From assembly GCF_008704205.1 (NCBI RefSeq), contig NZ_VXLC01000003.1, forward strand, positions 682,001 to 746,000: 64,000 nucleotides of DNA. The letters are read 5' to 3'. The notes under the pieces are model-generated. The model ran no database searches. It saw nothing but the letters and a program-made list of their open reading frames with translations, and was not told the origin of the DNA. The position numbers were made by a program, and so were the translations under genes. Below, in pieces: positions 45,150-53,188 of this stretch (positions within the stretch are counted from its first letter, which is position 1; every line of letters starts with the position of its first letter). The stretch is from Nocardia colli (GTDB lineage Bacteria > Actinomycetota > Actinomycetes > Mycobacteriales > Mycobacteriaceae).

Positions 45150-45688
45150 CACAGCGAGGCCGGGCCTTCGCCGACCGGATACCACCCGGGCAGCGGTCCG
45201 GCGCCCGCGCGTTCGATGCGCTTCTGCATGCCGGCGGGCAGCACCTTGCCGGTGATCATCTCCAGGAACATGTGCGAGACGTTGCCGAAATCGAAGAAGT
45301 CACGCTGCCACGACCATTGGTAGTCGCCGCCGTAGCGGAACCAGCTGCCGCCGATGCCCTCGGGCGAAAACGGCCGCCCGTCCGGGCGTTTCACCTCCGA
45401 CACCTGTTTCCAGAAGCCGATGACGGTGCCGCTGCGGTCGTCGACGACGAACTCCTGATACGGATAGGTCCAGCCGTCGAGTCCCTGCATCTCCTGACCG
45501 AGGGCGAGCTCGCGGATCTCGTCGCGGCCGACGGCCATGAATTCCTGGGTGGGACCGTAGTTCCAGCCGTAGGTGGCGTCCTCGGTGTACATCTGCGCCA
45601 ACGGCTTCCAGTCGCCCTTCTCCTCGCAGCGCTGGTTCTCGATCAGCCAGCGCCGGACCATCTCGTCCAGCTCGTCCCGCGCGACCAT
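45146..45688 (-). CDS. NTF2/SnoaL-like protein
   Basis: The 180-residue protein has the cone-shaped NTF2 fold pattern: VRRWLIENQRCEEKGDWKPLAQMYTEDATYGWNYGPTQEFMAVGRDEIRE, then WTYPYQEFVVDDRSGTVIGFWKQ. Such proteins act as hydratases, isomerases or epoxide hydrolases on hydrophobic ring compounds, or as binding partners. ATG 45688 overlaps the ferredoxin stop by one base (TGATG). The Trp/Tyr-rich C-terminus could line a large apolar pocket. Confidence 0.8.
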   Translation of the reverse strand: MVARDELDEMVRRWLIENQRCEEKGDWKPLAQMYTEDATYGWNYGPTQEFMAVGRDEIRELALGQEMQGLDGWTYPYQEFVVDDRSGTVIGFWKQVSEVKRPDGRPFSPEGIGGSWFRYGGDYQWSWQRDFFDFGNVSHMFLEMITGKVLPAGMQKRIERAGAGPLPGWYPVGEGPASLW

Positions 45689-45894
45689 CACCGGCCACCT
45701 TCCGTCGGAGCAAGCGACAACGCTTGCGTCGGGCAATATTCGATGGCGCGCTCGATGTCGGCACGATCGGCGGGTTCCGTTGTGTCCATCAGGATTTCGA
45801 CTTGGCCGTGCTTGGGCACGCGGAACGCGTCCGGCGCCTCCTCCTGGCAGACCGCATGCCCCTGGCACAGGTCCAGATCGGCGATGACTCTCAC
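45688..45894 (-). CDS. 3Fe-4S ferredoxin, partner of the cluster P450s
   Basis: The 68-residue ferredoxin has the cysteine pattern of single-cluster P450 ferredoxins: LCQGHAVC (C-x5-C) and YCPTQAL. Lack of a fourth cysteine between the first pair fits a [3Fe-4S] cluster. The GTG start overlaps the SDR stop by four bases. It most likely passes electrons from an unlinked ferredoxin reductase to the P450 encoded two genes upstream and perhaps to the CYP125-like enzyme. Confidence 0.92.
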   Translation of the reverse strand: MRVIADLDLCQGHAVCQEEAPDAFRVPKHGQVEILMDTTEPADRADIERAIEYCPTQALSLAPTEGGR

Positions 45895-46667
45895 TGACGC
45901 ACCTTCGCTTCCGGCTGAACCTCGACGAGTACGAGATGCGCACCGCGCGGGGTGGACACCACGGCCGCCACGGCCGCGGCAAGGTCGCTCGGTCGCAACA
46001 TGTTCGGATGCCGGGCGAACCCCCAGTCCTTCCACGCCTCCAGCAGCGGCCCGACGACCTCCGGCGTGGAATTCATGCCCATGCCGGTCAGCGTCGGCCC
46101 TGGGCGCACCAGCGAAGCGCGAATCCCGGTGCCCTCCAGTTCCATTCGCATCTGCTGGGCCATCGCCTCCAGACCGGCCTTGGCGGCGCTGTAGGCACCG
46201 GTGCGCGGCCGCGGCTCGGGAGCGCAGTCGGAACTGATCAACACGATGTCGCCGCGCTGACGCTCGAGCATGCCGGGCAGCACCCGGTGCACCAGCCGAT
46301 GCGCACCGATCAGGTGCACGTCGACCTGCGCCAGGAACCGTTCCGGGTCCATCTCGTGCACCGGCGAGAACTCGATGTCCCCGGCGCTGGAGACCAGAAT
46401 CTCGATGGGGCCCAACGCTTTCTCGGCCGCGGTCACGAATTCGTCGATCGACGCGGCGTCGGTGACGTCCAGGCGGTGCGCGAACGCCTCGCCGCCGTCG
46501 GCGCGGATCTTGTCCGCTAGTTCCGCGCACTGCTCGACCCGCCGCGCGCCGAGCGCGACCGGATACCCGAGTTCGGCGAGCGCGGCGGCGGTGCCTGCGC
46601 CGATGCCGGAGGACGCGCCGGCCACCAGCACCGGACGGCGCGGCGGATGGGGTTCGAATCGGGGCAT
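45891..46667 (-). CDS. Short-chain dehydrogenase/reductase
   Basis: The 258-residue SDR has the cofactor motif VLVAGASSGIGAGTAAALAE, LVSSAGDIEFSP, catalytic serine in DIVLISSDCAP and the Y-x3-K pair in TGAYSAAKAGLEAM. ARR after the second strand suggests NADP(H). ATG 46667 overlaps the upstream P450 stop (TAATG). It probably oxidises the alcohol formed by that P450 or reduces a keto product. Confidence 0.9.
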   Translation of the reverse strand: MPRFEPHPPRRPVLVAGASSGIGAGTAAALAELGYPVALGARRVEQCAELADKIRADGGEAFAHRLDVTDAASIDEFVTAAEKALGPIEILVSSAGDIEFSPVHEMDPERFLAQVDVHLIGAHRLVHRVLPGMLERQRGDIVLISSDCAPEPRPRTGAYSAAKAGLEAMAQQMRMELEGTGIRASLVRPGPTLTGMGMNSTPEVVGPLLEAWKDWGFARHPNMLRPSDLAAAVAAVVSTPRGAHLVLVEVQPEAKVRQ

Positions 46668-47869
46668 TATCTCGCCTCCACGACGATGGGGAGTTTGGCG
46701 AAGCCGCGCACATTCGACGAATGCACGCGCACCACACCGGTATCGACGACGCCGTACGACCGCACGCGGGAAGCGAATTCGCGCAGCGCGACCGTCGCCT
46801 CCAGCCGGGCCAGGTGCGCGCCGAGGCAGTAGTGCACGCCCGCACCGAAACTCGCCAGCCCGGCCTTGTCGGCGCGATCGATCCGATAGCTGTCGCCGTC
46901 GTCGAACACGGCCGGATCGCGGTTGGCCGAGCCGATCAGCAGCAGCACCTTCGCGCCGGCCGGGATGGTGCCGCCGTGATAGTCCAGATCCGCGGTGGCC
47001 GAGCGCGCGATCACCTGGCTGGAAGTGTCGTAGCGCAGCGTCTCCTCCACCCAATCCGGCACGTGCGCGGGTTCCGCCGCGACCTTGGCGTACTCCCCCG
47101 GATTGCGCGCACCCCAGTACAGCGCGTTGCCGAGCAGCTTGGTCGTGGTCTCGTTGCCCGCGACCACCATCAGGAACAGGAACCCGATGATTTCCTCGTC
47201 GGACAGGGTGTCACCGTCGACGTCGGCCTCCAGCAGCGCCGAGGTCAGATCCGCGCTCGGCGTGCGCTTTCGCTCGGCCACCATCTCGGTGTAGTAGGTG
47301 AGCAGTTTGATCGAGGCCTCGATGGCGGCCGGCGGAATGTCGAGCACGCCGTCGTCGCGGTGCACGACCAGGTCGGCGAGCCTGCGGATTTCGACCCGAT
47401 CGCAGGCGGGTACGCCCATCAGCTCGGAGATGACGTCCATCGGCAGCTTGCCCGCGACCTCGTCGATCCAGTCGAACGCCCCTTCGGCGATGGCGGGCTC
47501 GAGGTAGGACAGCGTCAATTCCTGGATCCGGCCCTGCATTTCGGCCACTCGCTTCGGCGTGAACCCCTTGAAGACCAGTCGGCGCATGCGCAGGTGCCGC
47601 GGATCGTCCATGGCCAGGAACGACATCACCCGGTGCGCGTGCGGTCCCCAGGCGGCCGGATCGAGGGAGACGCCGTTGGCGCTGGACAACCGGGCGCTGT
47701 CCCGGAATCCGTTGGTCACGTCGGTGTGCCGGGACAGCGCCCAGAAATCCAGCTCGGCGTTGTAGTAGAGCGGCGCCTCGGTGCGCAGCCGGTGATAGGT
47801 CGGGTACGGGTCCTCGTGGAACCGGTAGTCGTACGGATCGAACGTCAAAGGTTCCAACGCGGCCGTCAC
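46667..47869 (-). CDS. Cytochrome P450, first gene of the catabolic operon
   Basis: The 400-residue P450 has its heme cysteine in FGAGVHYCLGAHLARLE (residue 348), oxygen helix LMVVAGNETTTKLLGNAL and WVEETLRYDTSSQVIAR with ExxR. FDPYDYRFHEDPYPTYHRLRTEAPLYYN is a typical class I N-terminus without a membrane anchor. The GTG at 47869 is a best estimate; other GTG codons lie just upstream near the operator. The downstream SDR and ferredoxin define a self-contained oxidation module. The CYP subfamily is not assigned. Confidence 0.9.
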   Translation of the reverse strand: MTAALEPLTFDPYDYRFHEDPYPTYHRLRTEAPLYYNAELDFWALSRHTDVTNGFRDSARLSSANGVSLDPAAWGPHAHRVMSFLAMDDPRHLRMRRLVFKGFTPKRVAEMQGRIQELTLSYLEPAIAEGAFDWIDEVAGKLPMDVISELMGVPACDRVEIRRLADLVVHRDDGVLDIPPAAIEASIKLLTYYTEMVAERKRTPSADLTSALLEADVDGDTLSDEEIIGFLFLMVVAGNETTTKLLGNALYWGARNPGEYAKVAAEPAHVPDWVEETLRYDTSSQVIARSATADLDYHGGTIPAGAKVLLLIGSANRDPAVFDDGDSYRIDRADKAGLASFGAGVHYCLGAHLARLEATVALREFASRVRSYGVVDTGVVRVHSSNVRGFAKLPIVVEAR

Positions 47870-47887
47870 GACACCCACCCACCATTC

Positions 47888-47901
47888 GAGAACAAGTTCT
47901 C
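47888..47901. promoter_or_regulatory. KstR-like palindrome upstream of the P450 operon
   Basis: GAGAAC-AA-GTTCTC is a perfect inverted repeat with the AAC-NN-GTT core, 18 bases upstream of the chosen P450 start. Outer bases are G/C rather than the T/A of the KstR consensus. Confidence 0.58.
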
Positions 47902-47931
47902 TCGACCGGTGAACAGCAGCGAACCGGGCAG

Positions 47932-47959
47932 AGACACATAGCTGGACATGTGTCTGGAC
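47932..47959. promoter_or_regulatory. TCCAGACA-type operator, P450 side
   Basis: CTGGACATGTGTCTGGAC (47942-47959) contains GACA-TG-TGTC and matches, on the other strand, the site overlapping the tetR start at 53172. A second arm AGACACAT at 47932-47939 pairs with ATGTGTCT at 47948-47955. Confidence 0.6.
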
Positions 47960-48094
47960 GGTACCATCGGCTGTCACCTCCGACAACGTTTCCGGTGGTT
48001 TAACCACACCATCGCGCACGATCCCGTCGACTCGCCCGAGAACCGCACAGATTCCGCGACGACCACCCGGACCCTTGGTCCAGAATGACAGAGT

Positions 48095-48108
48095 TAGAAC
48101 CTGTTCTT
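48095..48108. promoter_or_regulatory. KstR-like operator upstream of the ALDH operon
   Basis: TAGAACCTGTTCTT matches the AAC-NN-GTT core and inverted flanks, 62 bases before the ALDH start and about 22 bases upstream of TATATT. Confidence 0.58.
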
Positions 48109-48144
48109 GCCTGAAATCGACGCCGGAGACTATATTCCGTACAC

Positions 48145-48156
48145 CTGTCCAGACAG
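48145..48156. promoter_or_regulatory. TCCAGACA-type operator, ALDH side
   Basis: CTGTC-CA-GACAG lies eight bases after the TATATT hexamer, over the expected transcription start, as expected for a repressor site. It shares TCCAGACA with the sites at 47942 and 53173. Confidence 0.55.
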
Positions 48157-48170
48157 CATCGGAGAATCGC

Positions 48171-49640
48171 ATGACCAGCCTTCTGCCCGCCGACGGTGCG
48201 CGCCTGCTGATCGGCGGCAAGCTCGTCGAGGGCGGGGACGGCGTCTTCGCCACGATCAACCCGGCGACCGAGGAGGCCCTGGGCCAGGCCGCGAACGCGA
48301 ACGCCGCCGACCTGGATGCCGCGGTCACCGCCGCCCGCACCGCCTTCGACCAGACCGACTGGTCCCGCGACCACGCCTTCCGCGCGCACTGCCTCGAACA
48401 ACTGCGCACCGCACTGCAATCCCACATCGAAGAACTGCGCGAGCTCACCATCGCCGAAGCGGGCGCACCCGCCATGTTCACCCGCGGTCCGCAGCTGGAA
48501 GGCCCCGTCGCCGACCTCGCCTACTCCGCGTCGCTCGCCGAAACCTACAGCTGGGAAACGGATCTCGGCGTGGCGGAACCGATGGGCATCAAGACCCGCC
48601 GGGTGCTGCGCCGCGAGCCGGTCGGCGTGGTCGGCGCGATCACCCCGTGGAACTTCCCGCACCAGATCACCTTCGCCAAGCTCGGTCCCGCGCTCGCGGC
48701 CGGAAACACGGTGGTGTTCAAGCCCGCTCCGGACACGCCGTGGTGCGCGGCGGCAGTCGGCGCGATCCTCGCCGAGGAGACCGACATCCCGGCCGGTGTG
48801 GTGAACATCGTGACCTCCGCCGACCATGGGCTCGGCGCGCAACTCACCGAGCACCCGCTGGTCGACCTGATCAGCTTCACCGGTTCGACGCAGACCGGTC
48901 GCGCCGTGATGCGCGGCGCCGCAACAACACTCAAGAAGGCATTCCTGGAACTGGGTGGCAAGTCGGCGTTCATCGTGCTCGACGACGCGAACATCGCGGG
49001 AGCCTGTGCCGTGGCAGCGTTTTCGGTGTGCGTGCACGCCGGGCAAGGCTGCGCGATCACCACCCGGCTGCTCGTTCCGCGCGCCGCCTACGACGAGGCA
49101 GTGCAGGCGGCCGCTGCGACCATCGCCGGGATCAAGCCGGGCAATCCGGCCGAGTCGCGCACAGTGTGCGGGCCACTCATCTCCGAACGGCAACGCGCCA
49201 GAGTCGAGCGTTACCTGGATATCGCCCGCTCGGAAGGCGGCCGCATCGTGGTCGGCGGCGGCCGACCGAAGAACCAGGAGCGCGGCTTCTTCATCGAACC
49301 GACGCTGATCGCCGACGTCCCCAACACCGCGACCGTCGCCCGCGAGGAGATCTTCGGCCCCGTCCTGGTGGTCATCCCCCACGACGGCGACGACGACGCC
49401 ATCCGGCTGGCCAACGACTCCCCCTACGGCCTGTCCGGCTCGGTCTGGGGCACCGACCCGGATCGAATCCGCCGCGTCACCAACGGCGTTCGCACCGGGA
49501 CGCTGAGCGTCAACGGCGGCGTCTGGTACTCCGCCGACGCGCCCTTCGGCGGCTACAAGCAGTCCGGCATCGGCCGGGAGATGGGCGTCGCCGGGTTCGA
49601 GGAATACCTGGAAACCAAGCTGATCGCGACCGCTGGATAA
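48171..49640 (+). CDS. Aldehyde dehydrogenase
   Basis: The 489-residue enzyme has catalytic cysteine in HAGQGCAITTRLLV (residue 294), glutamate in FLELGGKSAF, cofactor motif FTGSTQTGRAV and GAITPWNFPHQITFAK. EEIFGPVLVVIPHDGDDDAI closes the fold. It resembles the broad-substrate ALDH often found with P450 and SDR genes in rhodococcal and mycobacterial catabolic clusters. ATG 48171 follows GGAGAA. It is the first gene of the plus-strand operon. Confidence 0.92.
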   Translation: MTSLLPADGARLLIGGKLVEGGDGVFATINPATEEALGQAANANAADLDAAVTAARTAFDQTDWSRDHAFRAHCLEQLRTALQSHIEELRELTIAEAGAPAMFTRGPQLEGPVADLAYSASLAETYSWETDLGVAEPMGIKTRRVLRREPVGVVGAITPWNFPHQITFAKLGPALAAGNTVVFKPAPDTPWCAAAVGAILAEETDIPAGVVNIVTSADHGLGAQLTEHPLVDLISFTGSTQTGRAVMRGAATTLKKAFLELGGKSAFIVLDDANIAGACAVAAFSVCVHAGQGCAITTRLLVPRAAYDEAVQAAAATIAGIKPGNPAESRTVCGPLISERQRARVERYLDIARSEGGRIVVGGGRPKNQERGFFIEPTLIADVPNTATVAREEIFGPVLVVIPHDGDDDAIRLANDSPYGLSGSVWGTDPDRIRRVTNGVRTGTLSVNGGVWYSADAPFGGYKQSGIGREMGVAGFEEYLETKLIATAG

Positions 49641-49654
49641 GAGGAGCACCCTTC

Positions 49655-50404
49655 ATGGCCCGTTTCGCGGGAAGATCCGTCATCGTCACCGGCGCCGCCC
49701 AGGGCATCGGCGCCGCCTACGCCGCGGCGCTGGCCGCCGAGGGCGCGAAAGTCGTTGTCGCCGACAAGAATGCCGAGGGCGGCCGGGCGGTCGTGGAGAA
49801 GATCACCGCCGACGGCGGGACCGCGCTGTTCGGTCCGGTCGACGTCGCCGACCCCGAATCCGCCGCCGCCCTGGCCGAATTGACGGTCGCCGAGTTCGGC
49901 GGCATCGATCACCTGGTCAACAACGCCGCCATCTACGGCGAGATGAAGCTCAACCTGCTGCTCACTGTGCCGTGGGACTACTACAAGAAATTCATGAGCG
50001 TGAACATGGACGGCGCGCTGAACATGACCCGCGCGGTCTGGCCGCACATGCGCAAGGCGGGCGGCTCGATCGTCAACCAATCCTCCACCGCCGCATGGAC
50101 TTACTCCAGCTTCTACGGCTTGGCCAAGGTCGGAATCAACGGCCTCACCCAGCAGCTGGCCTTCGAACTCGGCGGCTCGAACATCCGGATCAACGCCATC
50201 GCCCCCGGCCCCATCGACACCGACGCGACCAAGACCGTGACCCCCGCGGCCATCGTCGAGGACATGGTGAACCGGTTGCCGCTCAAGCGAATGGGCACAC
50301 CGGCGGACCTCGTCGGCGCGTGCCTGTACCTGCTCTCCGACGAGGCGAGCTGGGTCACCGGCCAGATCTTCAATGTCGATGGCGGACAGGTGTTTCGCGC
50401 ATGA
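49655..50404 (+). CDS. Short-chain dehydrogenase/reductase
   Basis: The 249-residue SDR has VIVTGAAQGIGAAYAAALA at the N-terminus, DHLVNNAAIYGEM, serine in IVNQSSTAAW and Y-x3-K in YGLAKVG. WVTGQIFNVDGGQVF is the typical C-terminal tetramer contact. VVADKN after strand two favours NAD(H). It follows the ALDH by 14 bases with an AGGAG site and likely oxidises a secondary alcohol in the pathway. Confidence 0.92.
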   Translation: MARFAGRSVIVTGAAQGIGAAYAAALAAEGAKVVVADKNAEGGRAVVEKITADGGTALFGPVDVADPESAAALAELTVAEFGGIDHLVNNAAIYGEMKLNLLLTVPWDYYKKFMSVNMDGALNMTRAVWPHMRKAGGSIVNQSSTAAWTYSSFYGLAKVGINGLTQQLAFELGGSNIRINAIAPGPIDTDATKTVTPAAIVEDMVNRLPLKRMGTPADLVGACLYLLSDEASWVTGQIFNVDGGQVFRA

Positions 50405-51270
50405 CCGACGCCACGATCGGCTTCATCGGACTCGGCTCGATGGGCGCGCCGATGGCCGAACGACTGCTCGACTGGCCGGGCGGGCTGACCGTCTGCGATG
50501 TCCGTGCCGAGGCGGTGCAGCCGTACACCGAGGCCGGGGCCGATTCCGACTCCTCACCGGCGGAGGTCGCCGACCGGGCGACGATTATCTCGGTGGCGGT
50601 AGTGAATGACGCGCAGGTTCGCGACGTGATCACCGGCCCCGAAGGGATATTGCGCAGTGCCGCACCGGGAACCGTGGTGGCCGTGCACTCCACCATCAGC
50701 GACCAGACCGCCGAGGAACTCGCCGGCGAATGCGCCACGCACGGTGTCGAATTCGTCGACGCACCGGTGAGCGGTGGCCGACCGGGCGCGGCGAAAGGCA
50801 CGCTCGCGGTCATGGTCGGCGGCAGCGAGGCAGCGTTCGCGCGGGTGCAAGCACCGTTCGGCTGCTTCGCCGACCTGATCGTGCACGCCGGCCCGGTCGG
50901 TGCCGGAACCCGAATGAAGCTGGCGCGCAACCTTGTCCACTTCGTCTCCTTCACCGCCGTCACCGAGGCGCTGCGCCTGGCCGAGGCGGCCGGGCTCGAT
51001 ATCACCGTGCTCGGCAAGGTCGTCCGGCATTCCGACGCCGTCACCGGCGGCCCCGGCGCGATCATGCTGCGGAAAACCGCCGCCCCCATCGAGGACGGCG
51101 ACTTCTGGCTACCGATCTTCCAGCACGTACGCGACCTCGGCGAAAAAGACCTCAGCCTCGCCCTCGACCTCGCCGCTCGGCTCGACCTCCCACTCCCCCT
51201 CACCGAACTCGCCCTCGACCACCTGGGTCCGGGGCTCGGCGTCGGCGCCTCCGAAAGGCAAACCCAATGA
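50401..51270 (+). CDS. Beta-hydroxyacid dehydrogenase (3-hydroxyisobutyrate dehydrogenase-like)
   Basis: The 289-residue protein starts TIGFIGLGSMGAPMAERLL, the NAD(P) motif of this family, and has the substrate loop VDAPVSGGRPGAAKGTLAVMVGG and the catalytic lysine in RMKLARNLVHF. EDGDFWLPIFQHVRDLGEKDLSLAL is the helical end. ATG 50401 overlaps the SDR stop (ATGA). It oxidises or reduces a beta-hydroxy or semialdehyde acid; its exact role in this cluster is unclear. Confidence 0.88.
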   Translation: MTDATIGFIGLGSMGAPMAERLLDWPGGLTVCDVRAEAVQPYTEAGADSDSSPAEVADRATIISVAVVNDAQVRDVITGPEGILRSAAPGTVVAVHSTISDQTAEELAGECATHGVEFVDAPVSGGRPGAAKGTLAVMVGGSEAAFARVQAPFGCFADLIVHAGPVGAGTRMKLARNLVHFVSFTAVTEALRLAEAAGLDITVLGKVVRHSDAVTGGPGAIMLRKTAAPIEDGDFWLPIFQHVRDLGEKDLSLALDLAARLDLPLPLTELALDHLGPGLGVGASERQTQ

Positions 51271-51671
51271 CCGACAACGGTTCCGCCGATTCCGTGCGCG
51301 AGCGCGGCCTGGCCAAGATGGCCGAGGTGTATGGCACCGAGTTCCAGGACTATCCCGGCAGTCACTTCGCCGTCACCGCCGATCACCTCTTCGCCGACAT
51401 CTGGTCGCGCCCTGCGCTGTCCGTTCGCGACCGCAGGCTGATTCTGCTCGGCGCGCTCACCGCGCAGGGCGCGATCGATACCGCGGGCATCCAGATCGGC
51501 GCCGCGCTGCGCAACGAGGAATTGACCGAGGAGCAGTTGCACGAGATCGCGGTGTTCCTCTGCCACTACGTAGGTTGGCCGAACGGCACCAAACTCGACC
51601 TCCTGGTGGGCACCATTGTGGCGCAACAGAAGAAGGCCGCCCGTCAGCAACAAGCCGATCGCACCGAGTGA
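51267..51671 (+). CDS. Carboxymuconolactone decarboxylase (CMD) family protein
   Basis: The 134-residue helical protein has RPALSVRDRRLILLGALTAQGAID and LTEEQLHEIAVFLCHYVGWPNGTKLD, the CMD core. It lacks the C-x2-C pair of AhpD peroxidases, so it is more like the lactone-acting branch or a small binding protein. ATG 51267 overlaps the dehydrogenase stop (ATGA). CMD proteins are frequent in P450/SDR catabolic operons; the reaction here is not known. Confidence 0.85.
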   Translation: MTDNGSADSVRERGLAKMAEVYGTEFQDYPGSHFAVTADHLFADIWSRPALSVRDRRLILLGALTAQGAIDTAGIQIGAALRNEELTEEQLHEIAVFLCHYVGWPNGTKLDLLVGTIVAQQKKAARQQQADRTE

Positions 51672-51683
51672 AGGACCCGAAAC

Positions 51684-53153
51684 ATGTCTGATGCCAGCAC
51701 CCTTCGACCGTTGCGCGCGAGCAGCGTCACCGAGTGGGACCAGCAGGCCGACGTCGTCGTCGCCGGTTACGGCATCGCCGGGGTCTGCGCGGCGATCGAG
51801 GCCGCCCGTGCGGGCGCCGACGTGCTGATCCTGGAGCGCACCGGCGGCTGGGGCGGCGCGGCCGCTATGGCGGGCGGATTCATCTATCTGGGCGGTGGTA
51901 CCCCGCTGCAGCAGGCGCTCGGCTTCGAGGACACCCCGGAGAACATGGAGACGTTCCTGCTGGCGGCACTGGGCCCCGGCGTGGACAAGGCCAAGATCGC
52001 AGACTACGCCCGCGGCAGCGTCGAGCACTACAACTGGCTCGTGGCCAACGGCGTCCCGTTCCGCGAGGCCTTCTGGGGCGAGCCGGGCTGGGAACCGCCG
52101 CACGACGAAGGCCTGATGTACTCCGGCGGCGAGAACGCCGCACCGTTCAACGCGATCGCGAAACCCGCTCCGCGCGGCCATGTTCCGCAGATGGCGGACA
52201 AGAAGATCGGCCGCAAGAGCGGCGGCTACATGCTGATGAAACCGCTGGCCGAAACCGCCGAATCGCTCGGTGTCCGCGTCGAATACGACCTGCGGCTCGG
52301 CCGGCTGATCGTGGACGACGACGATCGCGTCGTCGGGGTGATTGCCAAGCGCTACGGCAAGGAGGTGGCGATCCGCGCCGACCGCGGCCTGGTCCTGGCC
52401 ACCGGCAGCTTCGCCTATCACCAGCAGATGATCGAGGGCTACGCACCGCGCCTGATCGGCAGGCCGGCCGCCGCGATCGAGGAACACGACGGCATCGGCA
52501 TCCGGGTCGCGCAGGCGCTCGGCGCGGAGCTGGCGCACATGGACGCGACCGAGGTGGCGTTCTTCGGCGACCCGCAGCTGGTGGCGCGCGGCATCCTGGT
52601 CAACGGGCGCGGCCAGCGGTTCATCGCCGAGGACACCTACCCCGGACGGATCGGCCAGGCGACGCTGATTCAGCAGGAGAACCAGGCGTTCCTGGTCATC
52701 GATGAGGCGTCCTATGAGGCCGGACTCGCTACCGAGACCTCCACCCCGTTCTTCCGGCAGCCGCCGACCTGGGCGGCCGAAACGGTGGCGGAGCTCGAGG
52801 CCGACATGGGTCTGCCCACACTCGCGTTGCAGGCCACCGTCGACTGCTACAACCTGCACGCCGCCGACGGCAAGGACCCGCTGCTCGGCAAGAAGCCGGA
52901 ATGGGTTCGGCCCCTGCAAGGTTCGCTGGCAGCGTTCGACATGCGCGGATTCACCGCGGGTTTCACCCTCGGCGGACTGCGCACCGATCTGGACTCGCGG
53001 GTGCTGCACGTCTCCGGCGAGCCGATCCCCGGATTGTTCGCCGCCGGACGCTGCACCTCCGGACTCTGCGCCGGCGGCTACGTGAGCGGGGCGTCCCTGG
53101 GCGACGGCAGCTTCTACGGCCGCCGGGCCGGCGTCGCCGCCGCGAAGAACTGA
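51684..53153 (+). CDS. FAD-dependent dehydrogenase, KstD/fumarate-reductase-like
   Basis: The 489-residue flavoprotein has the FAD motif DVVVAGYGIAGVCAAIEAARAGADVLILER and the KstD/succinate-dehydrogenase-type GWGGAAAMAGGFIYLGGGTPLQ. GLVLATGSFAYHQQMIEGYAP follows, and the C-terminal PGLFAAGRCTSGLCAGGYVSGASLGDGSFYGRRAG binds FAD. This group includes 3-ketosteroid-delta-1-dehydrogenase and related enzymes that insert double bonds into rings. It starts 12 bases after the CMD gene. A ring-dehydrogenating step on the cluster substrate is the likely role. Confidence 0.88.
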   Translation: MSDASTLRPLRASSVTEWDQQADVVVAGYGIAGVCAAIEAARAGADVLILERTGGWGGAAAMAGGFIYLGGGTPLQQALGFEDTPENMETFLLAALGPGVDKAKIADYARGSVEHYNWLVANGVPFREAFWGEPGWEPPHDEGLMYSGGENAAPFNAIAKPAPRGHVPQMADKKIGRKSGGYMLMKPLAETAESLGVRVEYDLRLGRLIVDDDDRVVGVIAKRYGKEVAIRADRGLVLATGSFAYHQQMIEGYAPRLIGRPAAAIEEHDGIGIRVAQALGAELAHMDATEVAFFGDPQLVARGILVNGRGQRFIAEDTYPGRIGQATLIQQENQAFLVIDEASYEAGLATETSTPFFRQPPTWAAETVAELEADMGLPTLALQATVDCYNLHAADGKDPLLGKKPEWVRPLQGSLAAFDMRGFTAGFTLGGLRTDLDSRVLHVSGEPIPGLFAAGRCTSGLCAGGYVSGASLGDGSFYGRRAGVAAAKN

Positions 53154-53171
53154 CCCGCCCGCGGGAGTAGT

Positions 53172-53188
53172 ATCCAGACACATGTCCG
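53172..53188. promoter_or_regulatory. TCCAGACA-type operator across the tetR start
   Basis: ATCCAGACACATGTCCG contains GACA-CA-TGTC and includes the ATG of the TetR gene at 53182. TAGTAT at 53168-53173 is a good -10, so the mRNA probably begins at or near the start codon. Confidence 0.6.

Larger units (their letters stand above)
47870..48170. other. Divergent control region of the catabolic supercluster
   Basis: This 301-base gap separates the minus-strand P450 operon from the plus-strand ALDH operon. It contains two GAAC-NN-GTTC boxes and two TCCAGACA-type sites, listed separately, and a TATATT -10-like hexamer at 48131-48136. No gene is seen. Confidence 0.75.

Noticed and set aside
48000..49649. 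549-codon minus-strand open frame, and a similar one at 30388-32331 on the plus strand
   Set aside because: Both are exact antisense shadows of ALDH and car, with no family likeness or ribosome site.
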